Of a stretch of DNA of 64,000 nucleotides, positions 12,848 through 24,919 are shown piece after piece. Below the pieces are notes generated by a model. That model was given only the letters and a program-made list of their open reading frames with translations, was not told where the DNA came from and ran no database searches. Positions within the stretch are counted from its first letter, which is position 1. Each line of letters starts with the position of its first letter. The stretch is from Triglochin maritima. Lineage: Eukaryota > Streptophyta > Magnoliopsida > Alismatales > Juncaginaceae. Position numbers and translations under genes: made by a program. The stretch covers positions 33,238,188-33,302,187 of the forward strand of contig OY821789.1 in NCBI GenBank assembly GCA_963682175.1. The letters run 5' to 3'.

Positions 12848-13735
12848 TTCACCAAATGCTTTTGTCTCAGTTGCCAATATCATCGTGTTTTTCTCTCGTA
12901 ACAAAGTGTTTTCGAATGAACTTCTTGTAAACAGAGGCTGTGTTATGAATTTAGGCTAGAGGGGTTGGAATTTCTAAGAACGTCAATAAAAATAGATTTT
13001 ATTTGATGTTTGATTTGGTACCTTATTTATGCGTTAGTAAATAGACTCTTGTAATAGACTGATTTGTTAGAATGAATCCATAAATTAACATTTCAAATTC
13101 TCGGAAACGAGGAGGGCTACATAGGCTTTAGATGCCTCGTGAACTTATGATAAAATAACTGCAGTGCTAAACGTCGTCCGTAAATTACTTAAATCACTCA
13201 TGTCAATTACTATTTTGTCATTTTCTCATTTCTACTTATATATATCTTTTCATTTTACTCTCCAACCATCACTCACACTTCATTTTCCAAAAACTTATCA
13301 AAAACAATGTCTCGAAGGTCAGGAAATGAGCTAGCGGACGCCCCGATGCACTCGAATCAGGTAAAAAATCTCATTTATTTTAAGTTAACAAAAAAACAAT
13401 GGAAGGGGCGTCCGTGGGAGATTGTGAATGACAAAATGGTAATTCAGACTGACGATTTAAGTAAAAATTGGACGATGTTTAACAAAATCCTAAAATAAAT
13501 TACAAGCACATATTTATTTATATTTTTGTGCAAAAACTCTTGCATAATCTCAATGATGGTTTAATTTAATAAAACATTATAATTTGGAAAGACAAATTAG
13601 TGGGTTTTAATAGACGGTTATGATGAATTCTAAAAAAAGTTTAGGATAAGAAGAGCTAAAACTTATTGGATTTAGTGGAATGTTAACAGATGATCGAGAT
13701 CATTTGAGGATATATAAAATAATAATTAACGAACA
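12830..13735. repeat. Duplicated EYA 3' flank, copy 1
   Basis: From the last EYA codons (GATGATGATGAACTGTAG) through the 3' flank, this segment matches 15838-16425 in several blocks: the stop-codon area, 13070-13158 against 16080-16167, and 13491-13735 against 16160-16425. Copy 1 carries the 332-bp insertion at 13159-13490 that copy 2 lacks. Confidence 0.8.
13159..13490 (+). mobile_element. Short MULE-derived MITE with captured 18-codon exon
   Basis: Flanked by the 8-bp direct repeat TAAAATAA at 13151-13158 and 13491-13498. Its ends are inverted repeats (GCTAAACGTCGTCC against GTTAAACATCGTCC in reverse complement, then ACTTAAATC and ATTTTGTCATT in both). At 13307-13360 it holds an 18-codon reading frame starting MSRRSGNELADAP followed by GTAAAA, homologous to the first exon of the PMD gene at 50960-51013. 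Copy 2 of the duplication shows the empty site at 16160-16167. Confidence 0.85.
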
Positions 13736-15837
13736 ATTGAGATTGATTCGAAGGACAAAAAATAGACGACCAAGATCGATTTGATGAACAAAATAAGTAA
13801 TAAACGAACAACCCAAAATAAGTAATCAACCCAAAAATATTAAAACTAACCACCGCCACTAATCCGCTTAAAGTTTAAAAATCACAACAAAAAAGAAAAG
13901 TTAAATGTAAGTTTCTGTGGTGCAATAAATAAAAATTAATTTAAAATAAAAAATTAGTATGGAATCCCACCACTAATCTCATTATAACCACAACTAACTT
14001 CATACTATAAATTATATTATAAACCTCAAATTTGATCACAATCTTAGCCTACATCAACCTTATTCAACTTCGTCTATAAGAAAAAAATTATGCAAATTAT
14101 TCTTGTGATAACAAAGTTTCTTGTGAATCACCTTCTCATACTAAACTAAACTTTTAGTATTCTATGTGGACGACCAAAGTTTTGGTGTTGTTTAGGTCCT
14201 TCAAGATTATTTCAATACTCTACAAACAAGGTTATTGTCCAAGCATGTATCCACTTGTTCTAAATATGGTTGAAATTTGCGTCGGATTGATATTGAATTC
14301 GACCCAATTCCAACAAAATTCAACTTCCGTTTCGATCCGAATTTTCACGTAAATATAAGTTTACAAGTGTATCAGGGATACAATGCAAAAAAATACAAAA
14401 AAAACGATAAATATGTTTAAATAATAGATTTTTAAAGTTCATTAAGGTGAAATGTTCCAAAACAAAATTCAGAGTGATAACTGTCAATTTTGAAAATTCA
14501 AGAGTACAAAGTGATATCAAGACATAATTTAGGAGAATAATATATGATCACTACAAGAATTTTGGATTTTAGCCACTGTAAAAATCTGTCACTAAATCTA
14601 AGATTCCGTCACAAAAAAGTTTTAGCCATAAATAATTAACGTCGTTGTTACTAAAATCACTAAAATGTTTCAGCGATGGATTGTGTGACGGATGTGTGTT
14701 GTCACTGATACTTTTTGGAGCGAAAAATTGGCCGGATGGAAAAGATACAGTGACGGATGTCAAACCTTTTAGCGACGGATTTTTCCCGTGGTTAAAAGCT
14801 TTTCTCAAAAAAAATCTCAACATTTAATAAATCACTAATACACCTATATTTATCAACATTTATAATTATATAACTCTGTAAACCACGATAAATTAACAAA
14901 TCTATCATCATAATAAATAATAAAATGTGATTAAAAATTCAAGTTTAAGTACTTAAGAATCGAACGAAGTCATACTATATAGAACTAATTAATAAGAACT
15001 ATAAATCTACAACATATTGTCTCGAGATGAGTCCTTGAAGGCTTGATATATGCAATCCTGCAAAATAAACCAACAAACTAAGCTAAGCATATCTTTTTGT
15101 GTAAAAATTGAGCAGGTTGTTTCCAAATGGTATTGATGGTGATCAATACAAATTAAGAATGATAAAAATGCATAATTATGATGCACGTTGTTTCATTGTT
15201 GGAGAAATATCCAATCTACCAAATTCTGACTTGGCATTTAAATCTCTAGGTTATGAATATTCTAAGTGTACACCTACATAATAAAGACAAAAAATCAGAA
15301 TTTAATGTGATTGAAAATTCAAATTTACTAAGAAGTTTAACAAAAGCACAACAGTTTAAAACCATTGAAACTAATACAAACACAACTCATATATTGATCT
15401 TAAAAATATGAAAAAACGTAGTTATAAGGTCTGGTTGGAATAAATACACAACATATATTGATCTTCCATTCTTGTTCGAATAAATGCAAGACAAGGTCTG
15501 GTTTTTCTCTAACATGTTTCTATACCTTTTAAAGTTCTAGTAACTGTCAATACTAGCAAAAGAAAAGGAACTCATTTTCATGACTTCAATTACCAACTCA
15601 TTTTAAGACACTGCAATCATGGTAATTGATTGCAAAATGATAAAACATGCATCATCACATACGTCATCATATGCCTTTTCACGATCCAATTGCTGAGAAG
15701 GCATCACTATTGAAAATGCTACTATTTGAACGAAATGATACGCAAGCTTTAATGGATGGGAAAAAGAATACGAAAAAAATGCTACATTTTTTTCTACAAG
15801 AAGTGGATTTGAACGAACCTTCAACAATGTGATGATT
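13736..15837. other. Intergenic region between the two EYA-tail copies
   Basis: AT-rich sequence with one CACTA-like end (14549) and otherwise no recognised gene. Open frames here are short and overlap on both strands. Confidence 0.5.
14549..14815 (+). mobile_element. CACTA-type terminal region
   Basis: Begins CACTACAAGAATTTTGG, the standard CACTA terminus, followed by several copies of a GTGACGGAT / AGCGACGGAT motif (around 14670-14780) as in CACTA subterminal repeats. No transposase seen nearby, so this is a fragment or a non-autonomous copy. Confidence 0.6.
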
Positions 15838-16425
15838 AGAAGACCGCAATGATGATGATGAACTGTAGTTCAAGAAATGCTTTTGTTTCAATTGCATGTT
15901 TTTCTCTCGTAACAAGTGTAGTCTCTAGGAAAACAATCAAGTTGGTTGGGTATGTGATTTCATACATCTTAAGTCACAAGATCGAATCTTAACAAGACAC
16001 TTTATAAAACATTGTTTGTCATTTATTTTACTAATTATTTATACAAACTTCATAAAACATTCTTATTGTTGACAATATTACAATGAATCCATAAATTATC
16101 ATTTCAAATTCTCGTACACGTGGAGCTACATATGCTTTAGATGCCTCGTGAACTTATGATAAAATAAATTACAAACACATATTTATTTATATTTTTGTGC
16201 GAAAACTCTTGCATGATCTCAAATTCTCAATGATGGTTTAATTTAATAAAAAAATATAATTTGGAAAGACAAATTAGTGGGTTTTATTTGACGGTTACGA
16301 TGAATTCTAAAGAAAGTCTAGAATAAGAAGACCTAAAACTTATTGGATTTAGTGGAATGTTAATAGACAAGTAAGACCGATTTGAGGAAATTGATTTGGG
16401 GAAATGTAAAATAATAATTAATATG
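15838..16425. repeat. Duplicated EYA 3' flank, copy 2
   Basis: Starts with a relic of the EYA end (GATGATGATGAACTGTAG at about 15850) and follows copy 1 through 16425. It has its own private insert (about 15925-16075) and the unoccupied target TAAAATAA at 16160-16167. Confidence 0.75.
15925..16075 (+). mobile_element. Possible SINE remnant
   Basis: Present only in copy 2. AAGTTGGTTGGGTATGTGA resembles a pol III A box, and CACAAGATCGAATCTTAAC resembles a B box at the usual tRNA-like spacing. No A tail or target duplication could be fixed. Confidence 0.35.
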
Positions 16426-16699
16426 CGTATCTATCTCAAAATCAATTGGTAATGAGTAGAGAGATCTTACAATTTATAACCGAAGAAAAAGTTCTCGTTT
16501 TACCAATGTATGACTATTCTATAATATACATACCAAATTAGTTACAATTTTTTCCTTACTCAATAATGCGGCATTTGAAAACCACCATTTGGGCAACATC
16601 AGCTTGACTAAATTCTTTCAATTATATCCTCATGCTGAGAATGCATCAAAATATCAATCTCAAACCGATTACACTAAATTTCAATCAAAACCAGACGAC

Positions 16700-16900
16700 G
16701 CACACACAATTGATATTTTGATTACTCTGTGGTTCCAGACTCAAGAAAACTTTGAATCAAAACTAAACGACATAATTGATATTTTGATTACTTTGTGGTC
16801 CAGACTCGATGATATTGAAGTCACCAATAACACTGACTTATAATCAAAATTAGACGGCATAATTGATATTTTGATTACTTTGTGGTCCAGACTCGAAGAA
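16700..16900 (+). repeat. Tandem repeat, three units
   Basis: The block ATTGATATTTTGATTACT followed by CTGTGGTTCC or TTTGTGGTCCAGACTCGA occurs at about 16709, 16775 and 16862. Units 1 and 2 stay open in one frame (IDILITLW repeats within 16589-16843), which then stops. Probably a fragment of a transposon gene. Confidence 0.6.
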
Positions 16901-17775
16901 TTATTGAAGTCACCGACGATTGCATAGCTTAATACATAGGTATAGATTGCCATGAATGTAGTTTGGATTCTGTAGAACAAATCTAAGAGGAAGGCGTACA
17001 TGTTAAATTAAGATTGCCATGAATGTAGTTTGTCTGTGTTAAATTAATATAAAAACACACACACGCAATCATAATTGTTGTTTAATCCACGATCGGGTTA
17101 GAATAATTTATAGTATATTTATTGCCCACATGCACTGTAAGTGAGCTTTAACTCCAGTCAACGACTGTGGACTACAACTATGTTTTAAATATTCAATTGG
17201 AGACGTTATTTTCTAAACAAAAATTGTTCAGATATTTGTGTTCGTATGTTTTCTAGTTTGATGTATGTAGTATCGTAGAGGATTCAAAGTCTTTTATGGG
17301 CGACTAGCTAGTTTTTGGACCTCAAATTTTAAACTTTGTTTTTCAATTAAATTCATCAGAAGTGAAAAACTGAAAATAAATACAGACAACAGGCCACTGA
17401 CACTAAACGTACGTACTTCTTGCTCAGTGATAACTAATTACATTTCACACAAACCTTGTAAAATACTGGAATGGTCTTTTATAAGCTCTATCAGCTCACG
17501 ACCGTCCGATAACATCTGGGTTACAAAACATGGATTTTGTAACGAAAGATCTTATAATTACTTCGGTTAGTATGACGGTTAATTGGTTTTGTATGTGTGT
17601 GTATATGAATTCACTGAGAGAGTTAGGAAAAGTAAGTCAAATAAGGAGTCTAAATTCTCCAAAGACATGAGAGAAACTGACGGTTGTTGGTGTTTTTTTC
17701 TTGATAAAAAGAAGATCAAAGCAAATAATAGCTTTGCAAACTAGTATTATTAACGTAGTCTAAAGAGATGACCAC

Positions 17776-17778
<3 letters not shown>

Positions 17779-17814
<36 letters not shown>
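17779..17814. repeat. (TA)18 microsatellite
   Basis: Uninterrupted TA repeat forming the left border of MITE copy A. Confidence 0.95.
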
Positions 17815-17817
<3 letters not shown>

Positions 17818-18016
17818 AAGCTCTAGTGAGCCTAGGACTCATCAAATTTAGTTTAAGTCCCCTACAATCTCACTATTGGATCTTATTTACAATTAATCTC
17901 ATCATTCATTAACATAACCGTTTTTTTCTTAATCTACCTTACAATTTGAAATGAGTGATGAATATTATGGGGGCTTAATTTAGAAAAATTAAGCCTGGAG
18001 CTCACTAGAGAATTCT

Positions 18017-18020
<4 letters not shown>
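17815..18020 (+). mobile_element. MITE in a TA microsatellite, copy A
   Basis: Left end GTCAAGCTCTAGTGAGCC and right end GAGCTCACTAGAGAATTC are inverted repeats. Bounded by (TA)n on the left and TG/TA repeats on the right. Confidence 0.75.
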
Positions 18021-18048
<28 letters not shown>

Positions 18049-18050
18049 GC

Positions 18051-18250
18051 GTCAAGCTCTAGTGAGCCTAGAGTTCATCAAATTTAGTTTAAGCTCTCTA
18101 CAATCTCACTATTTGATTTTATTTACAGTTAATCTCACCATTCATTAGCATAACCGTTTTTTTTAATTTACCTTACAATTTGAAATGAGTGGTGGATATT
18201 GTGGGAGCTTAATTTAGAAAAATTAAGTCCTAGACTCATTAGAGAATTCG
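18051..18250 (+). mobile_element. MITE in a TA microsatellite, copy B
   Basis: Same orientation and nearly the same sequence as copy A, separated from it only by a TG/TA microsatellite (18017-18048) and followed by GTGTATATATA. Ends: GTCAAGCTCTAGTGAGCC and AGACTCATTAGAGAATTC. Confidence 0.75.
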
Positions 18251-18960
18251 TGTGTATATATACGTTTGTCTTTCCCAAGCATGTGCACGTTGATTGCATT
18301 ATGTTCTTTCGCTTCACAAATATATTTAATGATCCAATTGCAAACATGTTTTTGTCGCTTTTTACACAAAGTGAGGTTTAACTATTGACAATTATTTTTA
18401 TAAATTTTTAGATACTTGGTTCAAGTTGTCATCCACGACTAAGCACACTTCTGTAATTATGTTTTGTTTATACACTAGCAGCCTCGACACATGCAAAAGC
18501 ATGTGCTGACACAGATGATAATTAGTGTACATATAAATTAATCATTACATTAACACTATCACAGAGTATTATATATATCGTAGAAGACTCAAAACATATT
18601 GAGTCTGCATTTGTTGCTTGGAGAGATTATGAAGGTTGTTGATGTGTTCAAGCCCTTAATTAAGAACGTGGAGATGGTGAGTCTATATATGTGTGGTCAC
18701 AATTGATCAGTGGTTTTCATATTGTTAATTTGACCACTGCTAGAAGCTAAGCATAATACAAATCTAAAAGATCAATACCATGAAGCAATCTAAAGACCCA
18801 AAAAAAACTGATTCCATATATGCCAAAATGATTCCATGCAATCAATAGAAGTCTTTAGATTTCCATTTTCTAATCCTTCCATAAAAGATGTGGGCAGACA
18901 AGAAAACGAGCATAAAAATCACAAAGTGAATCATAGCAATGAAAACCATTGATCAAACGT
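18251..18960. other. Intergenic, no recognised gene
   Basis: A short exon-like stretch at about 18631-18675 (ATG AAG GTT GTT GAT GTG ..., then GTGAGT) is the only notable point. It is too short to assign. Confidence 0.4.
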
Positions 18961-18999
18961 AAGGAGTTAAGTAAGGCGACAACTGTGAGATCATAATTC

Positions 19000-20400
19000 T
19001 AATTGAGTTTTAATTGTTATTTAGGTAGTGATTAAGAGGAGTTTGGAGTGGACGACTGAGATTGAGTGACATTGGATGGATGGTTGAGATGAGAAGATGG
19101 AATGTATATAAAAGTAGAACTCTCTCTCTCTCTCACGTCTCTCTCATTTCTCTCTCTCCCTCAGTGATTGTGCTCCGGCGAGGAGAAGTGGGGTTTGGCG
19201 AGTGTTGGTTGGTGGAGGGGAGTTCGTTGTTTTGCTAAACCCGTTCCACTTTTTTTGGCTCGTCCAACCGATGACTATTCAACTTATTCAACTGTGTGAC
19301 CGCCTGTTTGACTCGTCCAACCGATGACTTAAGTTGAATAATGGTTGGGTTCGACCGATAGTGGTTCGATCGACCGGTGTTGTTTTGACGCATGGTGGAT
19401 TTTACTGGTGGAAATCGGTCAACCGAGAGTGCTCAGGGGTTCGACCGGTGTTGATGTTGAGCGATGTTGGATTTCACTGGTGGGTTTCGGTCGAACGGGT
19501 CTCATTTACCGTTCGGTCGATTGGTCGTTATGTTCGTTGAACCTGGGAGACGACTTTCTAAACGGTTGACCGGTCCCTAACTTTGGTTCGACCGGATGTA
19601 TGTTGTTGGTGGGAATTGTTTGACCGATGGAGTGTCGGTCGAGGCAATTGCCCTGTTTTAGTGAGATTCGGTCGACCGAGACTCTTGGTTAGGTCGTCTG
19701 TTTGTGTCCAGTTTTGCACATTGGAGGTGTGGTTGTTGTGGTTGTCCGTGTGAGACGAGTTGTGGTGTCGATGTTCTTCCGGCAAGTGTGCTAGTGAGCA
19801 CGGGTGTTGCGGTGGTTGGGTGAAAAAGCCCTGGAGCCCCGTAACTGTTGTGGGAGTTGCGGTTGGGTGAAAAACCCCTGGAGCCATAAGACGTTCGGGT
19901 TGGGTGAAAAAGCCCTGGAGTCCTGGTCGTGTCGTGGTAGTTGTGGTTGGGTGAAAAAGTCCGAGAGTCCAGTTTCACGACGTTGAGTGTTGCGGTGGTT
20001 GGGTGAAAAAACCCTGGAGCCCCGTAACGGTGGTGTGTGTTGTGGTTGGGTGAAAACGCTCTGGAGTTCAGCCTTGTTGTTTGTGATTTCTAGAATTGTA
20101 TGCTAGAGTGTTTCAGTTTCATGCATTGTAGAGTTTGGCATATGTGGTTTCATTCAGGAAACTCATGCATTGTTGCATGTTTGTTTAGGCCGTGATCGGC
20201 ATTAGGGAGATGGTGACCGAGCAGAGAAGCACCGCTACCAGATCTAGTTTTCTCTCATTTTGAGGTCAGAGTATTTACTTGTTGTTGTTGTATAGTCATT
20301 TTGATGTAATCACACTTTTGAAATACTCGGATATATATATTATATATGTTAGTGCACATGTCTCCTTGTATTTGAGTAACATCTTATGTTTGATTGTATG
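19000..20400 (+). mobile_element. LTR-like repeat rich in GGTCGACCG, copy 1
   Basis: Homologous to 52200-53930 along its length and in the same order: GGACGACTGAGAT, a TATA-like TATATAAAAG (19105), a CT-rich leader, GGCGAGGAGAAG, many palindromic GGTCGACCG-type motifs (19340-19680), a minisatellite, GGCCGTGATCG, CCAGATC, and a downstream TTTTGATGTAATCAC block. The layout (TATA, leader, later polyadenylation-like AT tract) suggests an LTR or solo LTR. Exact ends were not fixed and no internal polyprotein was seen. Confidence 0.55.
19811..20070 (+). repeat. Minisatellite inside LTR-like copy 1
   Basis: Six irregular units of about 35-55 bp, each with GGTTGGGTGAAAA followed by a variant of CCCTGGAG. 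Confidence 0.8.
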
Positions 20401-21780
20401 TTATAAAATTTTAAATTCTTCTGCTGTTTGGACATTGATAGATTAATTAACGTTGGGGATATCAATCTCAAAGGTTGATTTGAATCCTCTAGCTAGAGAG
20501 AATATTAAATGACTGGCAGCAACCAAGCGAGATTAGTATGGCTGATAATGGGCCAGTAATTCGAAAACGTACGACGAGAGGTGGTATCAATAATAGAACA
20601 AATCGACGAAATCATGGTCTAATAATTCAGGAAGAATACAACCAATATACAAATTCGAAAACGTAGACGAACGGTTTTTCAATATACAAATTCATTAATG
20701 TTTCTTTTTTACATTTTTCCTTACAACAAATCACTAACACCTTAATGTATTTCTCTGACTTATTTTTGGAAATTGAATTCCTTACGATTAGAAGACATTA
20801 TCCAAGCTAATCACATTTTAGAAAACTCGATTTCATCTGCTTCTGGCCTTCCTAAAAATTAAATCTCCAACAAATTAATCTTCTGCTTCCCCAACTAACA
20901 ATGCAGCAGCAGCACAAACGCCTTCCCCCTCGTACTTAATTCGATAGGGCTCGAAACGCATTCCATGTAGATAACATGAGTTAAATAATTATTAGTAAGA
21001 CATATGCGGCTAAAACATTCGTAATCATCTTCCGTACCCACGAAAATAACTCCTCCTCAATTGAACGAAAATCGCAACGGTTCCATAAAATTGTTGTAGT
21101 AATTCTGTGCATGCAATCCGCAGCTATGAGTAATTTGTTGTTGTGAATTTCATAACTTTGCAGCTCCTTTTAAGATTGTGTTAGTTATGAGTAATTTGTT
21201 GGTGTAAATTTCATTTGTAATATTATCATTAATTTGTATAACTTACAACACGTACTAAAGACTCCGTTATTATAATCTTTTCTATTTTTACTTTGAATAG
21301 AAAGAACACTCATGATTAAGATAGTTGTAAGGTCTTAATTGTTGTTAGTAATAAAAAATTACAAGTTAGAGGAAAAAAGTAGTTCCAATAATTAAATGGC
21401 ATACACTAAAATACGAGGGTTACATAGGCATGCATGACAATAAATACGAGAAACGATAGAATAATAATAATAATGTTATGAAAATTGTATACAGTTTTCC
21501 AAGATGGTTCATCTTCCAACAAATTAATTGTAACTCTTTTATTAGAATGTGTTGTAATGTGCATTGTATTTACATCATTATTTAGTGTGAGCATGTAACT
21601 TTCACACCTCTATATGTATATCTATGAGGTTGTGCTTGTTGGATTTCATGTTTAATTATACATATATATTTTCGAAATTTTTATGTATAATAAGGATCAA
21701 TTGCAATTTTCTTTGATTTATTTCATGCATGCATTGGTTTGTTTTAACATCTAGTTTCAAAACTCTATTAAAACAAACAA
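20401..21780. other. Intergenic, no recognised gene
   Basis: AT-rich, with only short frames and a small ATAATAATAATA repeat near 21460. I see nothing coding. Confidence 0.5.
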
Positions 21781-23720
21781 GGGAGCTCCGAAATTCATAC
21801 CTAGAAGTTCTCAAAAACTTCTTGAAGATTCGGAGACGTTGGGGATGCTTCTCGCCGCGCCGGATGCCTCCGAGTGTTCACCGAAACCCTAAACAAGGTT
21901 GGAGAGAAAGGAGCTAGCCAATCGATCTCCAAACAAGCTTAGAATCTAGCTACAAACCCCTTCCTTAGCCTCTGAGATTTCTCCTTCCAAAGACTTAGAA
22001 AACTAAGAGAATTTTCGTGGGTTTTTGTGGTGAATTAAGAGAGAAAATAATTATTGAATTGTATGTATCAACTAGGGAGAATAAGGACCTATTTATAGGT
22101 TCCAATCTTACTCTTAATCATGGCTATTCTTTAGCCACGTTTTTCTTTACATTTTCTCTCATAAATTAATTCCTTAATGCATTACATGCACCCACAAAAC
22201 GTTTGACCAAGTTTGGAGCCAATCCAACCATCAATCAAATTAATCTCTTAATAATCAAAGGCAGAAAATCGACCGCTGTTCGGTTTACCGAGTCCCACTC
22301 GGTTAACCGAATTTGTCACGATCGCTTAACCGAGTACGTGACGGATGACCGAATCTTAAGGAGAAAAATTCTCCTTAACCGATCGGACCAATTCTCGTCC
22401 AAGACCGAGTGCTATTCGGTTAACCGAAAATATCGGAACTTGACATTGTTCGGTCGACCGTTTCTGGTTCGGTACACCGTACCAAAGCTCCAGGCACTTT
22501 GGTCAAGTTCGGTCAATCAATTACGATTATCCGTTCCACGTTCGGTTGACCGATCCATAGATCCTTCGGTCGACCGAACCTCAACGGATTACCGAACTTC
22601 TACCCGATTTTGCCTATTTCAAATTTTGGATTTATTTCCAACAAAATTTGAACTTAAGGGGGTTTTAGCAAATTCACAACTTATGCAATGTATTATCCTA
22701 TGCAACAATAAATTATTGCACCCCATAATATATGCATCTCATATGAATTTATCATGATTCTAATTATGTTATATATTACATAATTGATTTTACTTGTTCA
22801 CCACATGAGTCATATTTTCTATGAGAAACCCGACACATCATATGAACCAAAAATCAAGCTTCTTGTTTCACGGTTTTTGCGGTGTGACCTATGGGAGGAT
22901 CTAAACTAAGTTGGCAGTGATATTAAGAGCTTAATATCACAAGCTATAAGCGGTATCTAGCTACACATTATAGCTCCCAATTAGTTAGATGTCTTAATTC
23001 CACTCGAACCAAAACTCGATCCATTTAGTGATGGAGTGCACCACTTGTGTCCGTCCCTTGCCTCATGATATTAAGAATACACACAAAGTAGTATTGTGTC
23101 ATCTTTGTATTATTATTCATTTCTTGATCTCTTTAAGCTAGTTATAAATATGTGACTTAACTCAAATCACATTGTGCACATTATAACTTTGCTTTATCAA
23201 GGGGCCCACTAATATCATCACTCAATTAAGAGGGGCAATGATAATCTTTTGACTAACTATCTTCTCCAACGAAAGTTGTACTTAACCAACCAAGGCCTTT
23301 ACACTACACTGATCGATAGTTCAAGACACTGATCTAATTAAGTATTCCTTAAGTGATTAGATATAAGTCTCATATCAAAGGACCAAAGACACAGTAAAAT
23401 ATTAATGACACAGAAACACATTTCTATAATATTTTACTTATTAGGTCTATTCAGTATACAAAAGTAATATTTTCCTCTTTTGCATACCCGTGTTGTCACT
23501 CACTTGTAGAGCTACAATGATCTATGACCAACACGACAATCTTAACTCGGTAATTAATGTTCCATGTTAATTACCATGATTGCGAATATCTTTTGTTTTA
23601 TGCAAACCAATATCTTTCAGAGCTCTACGGTTAAGGACCAAGAGCCTCTTCCTTAACACTTCTAAAAGACGAATAACATAAACAAGGAACAAAATGATTT
23701 CTCATTCAATTCATAATAAT
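21781..23720 (-). mobile_element. Degenerate retroelement-like region with the GGTCGACCG motif, reverse orientation
   Basis: 22260-22600 contains many GGTTAACCGA and GGTCGACCGA palindromes like those in the copies at 19000 and 52200. On the minus strand a TATA-like CTATAAATAGGTCC (complement of about 22085-22100) precedes a leader-like region. The right part (22800-23720) is non-coding. No gag or pol motif was found. Boundaries and class are uncertain. Confidence 0.35.
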
Positions 23721-24919
23721 TGGCATTTAAAAGTAAAACTTTTAGAACACATTCCCTTCAGTGCTATGTATTGAGAGAATACGGCAAAATGATATTCATC
23801 TTCCTCTCCCTCCACATACTTCTCTTGTCTTGTTGTTCCTGTGTTTCCAAGGATCTTCGACATATTTACAACACATTATCGGTACGACTTCGCCCGATGT
23901 GATCAACTCAAACACTAGTTGTTCCTTGTTTGATTAAGGTAGTTTACAACATAAGGTTGTATTCATCTTGAGGTAGTCTTTTACAATTTATAATATCATT
24001 AATTTATTTACTTGTTGGATATACTCATATTATATTATTAAATGTGATGTTATGTCTAGAAATCACTGTAGCAAAATCTTGGTTTGAAATATCACGTTTT
24101 GCATCTTTATATATATATTCTTAGATGATGGACTATTAACTTTTATTTTAGTATGATAGTAAAATTTAAATCATGCACATACCATTTATAGATGCATATG
24201 AGTATGTTATTTGATAAATATGCATTAATAGATGTTTATAAGCATTTTGTTTTGCAAAAGTTGATCATGTATTTGGAAGATCACTAGACAACTTAACATT
24301 CCAAAGATAATGAGATAATTTATTTGTGCATATGTCATATCTAATGCATGTTATTTTGTTAGAAACTATAAGTGTTTATTTTATCTGTTTTTATTTTGTG
24401 TAATCTTTTATATGATATTGATCATCTTAATTGTTAACACAAGTTAAATATACGACTTTTGATAAAATAGACAAGAATTTTACTTATCATGTATTAGATG
24501 TTGAAATCCAACTTGGTGCTCTTGGAAATACAAATGAGAAAGAAAAAAAATAAAGAAATAAGCATCAAATCAAGATAAGACGAAAGTTGTGTTTTGGCTT
24601 CGCAAAGACATGATATTTACCTTCAGATTTTTTTTGGGAATGATGGTAGTGGACACGACTTGTGTGGACATAGGAGAGGTCTCTATCTCATGTAACAATG
24701 ATCCTACTTGTGGACAATCTAGTGGTGGGGTTGATAGTGATCGAGATGATAATTCATGGTGATGCTTGTGTTCCCGAGAATGAACTTAGTTGTGACGATG
24801 GACTAGTAATATTTGAACATATTTGAATTACATTATGTAGTATTTCATATTTTTCAAAATATTTGTTTAACAAAGACTTACAATTTTCTACATGTTTTTG
24901 GAAATTTTTATAATTCATA
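23721..24919. other. Intergenic, no recognised gene
   Basis: AT-rich sequence left of the hAT fossil. It could include the decayed 3' part of that element, but no conserved motif is visible. Confidence 0.4.

Noticed and set aside
19558..19986. Pro/His/Thr-rich open frames
   Set aside because: They follow the minisatellite and palindrome repeats of the LTR-like element; composition reflects the repeats.
19811..20070. Regular repeats as a CRISPR array
   Set aside because: Unit and spacing are irregular, the setting is a plant genome, and the array lies within a transposon-like repeat.
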